Translations under genes and position numbers: made by a program
DNA from: Mojavia pulchra JT2-VF2
GTDB lineage: Bacteria > Cyanobacteriota > Cyanobacteriia > Cyanobacteriales > Nostocaceae
Assembly (NCBI GenBank): GCA_019359325.1
Contig: JAHHHN010000004.1
Coordinates: 124,001 to 188,000, forward strand
Length of the DNA stretch: 64,000 nucleotides
Direction: 5' to 3'
In this document: positions 63,326-64,000 of the stretch, piece after piece
Position numbering within the stretch: position 1 is the first letter of the stretch
Layout: the number at the start of each line of letters is the position of its first letter
The notes under the pieces: model-generated
The model's database searches: none
The model's input: only the letters and a program-made list of their open reading frames with translations
What the model was told of the DNA's origin: nothing

Positions 63326-63541
63326 GATCACGTCCGGTTAAAGATTTATCATGAAAATAGCAGGGGTGCAGAGGAGCAGAGGGACACAGGAGAAGGCTTT
63401 TTAGGATTTCTGCATAGCTTTGGGAATTAATACTAATTAGCCGGACTTGATATGATTGTTAATTATATTGGTTTAAATCAAGCTATAAGGATTTGAAGAT
63501 TTCTTGCAAGCGTAGCAAGTTTAATTATTTTAAATTGCTGA

Positions 63542-64000
63542 TTATTTCTCTTTAAAAGTCCACACACCCTCATCCCAATCTGCTTCTGATGGAGGTGATT
63601 GTATCCAGTGCTGACAACGGCGCAGATGCAACATAGCAGGTTTATCATTGCCATCAGCAGCCAAAACTTTGGTAAATGCATCTTGAGCCAAGCTAAACTC
63701 ACGCTTGAGGTAATACTCACGTCCTTGGTGATAATACTCAATTACTTCTAGTTTTTTACTATTAATAGGATCGGAACGCAAACTCAGCAGTTCATATATA
63801 GCTACTGGCTCATTTCTACCTTTGACGCGAATATAATCTAGTTCTCTAGCCCAAATATTTTCTTGGCAGGGTTTATAAGTGTTATCGCTAATAATGATGT
63901 CGCAACCGTACTGTTTGCTGACACTTTCTAATCGAGAGCCAAGGTTGACGCCATCACCAATAGCAGTAAATTCCATCCGTTTACTAGAGCCAATGTTGCC
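63542..64000 (-). CDS. Class III adenylate/guanylate cyclase, C-terminal part
   Basis: Partial: the gene begins beyond the right edge. The visible 152 residues hold the end of a class III cyclase catalytic domain (M-E-F-T-A-I-G-D-G-V-N-L-G-S-R-L-E, with the conserved Asn and Arg of the catalytic helix; V-K-G-R-N-E-P-V-A-I-Y-E-L) and a TPR-like tail (Y-L-K-R-E-F-S-L-A-Q-D-A-F-T-K-V-L). Whether the product is cAMP or cGMP depends on residues outside the window. Such proteins usually carry sensor domains upstream. Confidence 0.9.
   Translation of the reverse strand, partial: GNIGSSKRMEFTAIGDGVNLGSRLESVSKQYGCDIIISDNTYKPCQENIWARELDYIRVKGRNEPVAIYELLSLRSDPINSKKLEVIEYYHQGREYYLKREFSLAQDAFTKVLAADGNDKPAMLHLRRCQHWIQSPPSEADWDEGVWTFKEK

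Noticed and set aside
1-64000. tRNA, rRNA, tmRNA or RNase P genes
   Set aside because: No cloverleaf with a T-loop motif and no rRNA-like block was recognised by eye; a tRNAscan/Infernal run would be decisive.

Overview
The window is chromosomal DNA of a filamentous, Nostoc/Anabaena-type (Nostocales) cyanobacterium. The evidence is the dense scatter of HIP1 octamers (GCGATCGC), heptanucleotide tandem repeats of the STRR type (CCCCAGT/CCCCAAT, TTGGTCA/TTAGTCA), many short inverted-repeat mobile elements, and cyanobacterium-typical proteins (two-AAA ClpC with a UVR linker, J-domain/DnaK pair with an acidic and arginine-rich DnaK tail, DUF3143, DUF2808, DUF2945/DUF3140, Uma2 nucleases). No rRNA, tRNA, CRISPR array, transposase or prophage was seen.

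Layout. 1-5.3 kb: a partial TPR protein, a TM2/SHOCT membrane protein, a ComEA-like helix-hairpin-helix protein and signal peptidase I, then a gene graveyard (2.8-5.3 kb) of small accessory genes, several cut by one nonsense codon. 5.3-13.3 kb: housekeeping core with clpC, rimI, lysA, the diadenylate cyclase cdaA, uppS (overlapping cdaA), a DUF3143 gene and a J-domain membrane protein. 13.3-14.0 kb: remnants of a toxin-antitoxin locus and another gene. 14-17.4 kb: dnaK-dnaJ. 17.7-27.4 kb: an M28 peptidase, a bestrophin-type channel, a DUF2945-DUF3140 pair, a renalase-like flavoprotein, a YaaW-like protein, an O-antigen ligase-like protein, a YkgJ cysteine-cluster protein, and a GDT1/Mnx-type cation transporter encoded as two half-genes.

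27.7-63.3 kb is a large surface/extracellular polysaccharide locus. From 50.2 down to 30.2 kb, 19 consecutive minus-strand genes (many overlapping or a few bases apart) encode a Wzx-like flippase, a Wzy-like polymerase, 12 glycosyltransferases or glycosyltransferase-like proteins (GT4, GT2, GT61) and five methyltransferases (two FkbM type). A hexapeptide acetyltransferase lies downstream. To the right, beyond a Uma2/MITE interruption (50.3-52.7 kb), are an ABC-2 polysaccharide-export permease and a GDP-mannose 4,6-dehydratase, then, past repeats and decayed genes, another GT4. On the plus strand after a 2-kb gene-free stretch come a Wzc-type tyrosine autokinase and a DUF2808 exported protein. 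Read together: GDP-mannose is converted to a 6-deoxy sugar nucleotide, the glycosyltransferases build and the methyl/acetyltransferases decorate an oligosaccharide, Wzx flips it, Wzy polymerises it and Wzc controls chain length and export. An ABC permease without its ATPase sits in the same locus.

The most unusual signals are structural: a 63-bp tandem array whose third unit carries an exact inversion of its 16-bp hairpin core; two 93-bp non-autonomous elements with 5-bp target duplications; repeat tracts embedded in frame inside lysA, the ligase gene and the flavoprotein gene; and a run of lightly damaged small genes.
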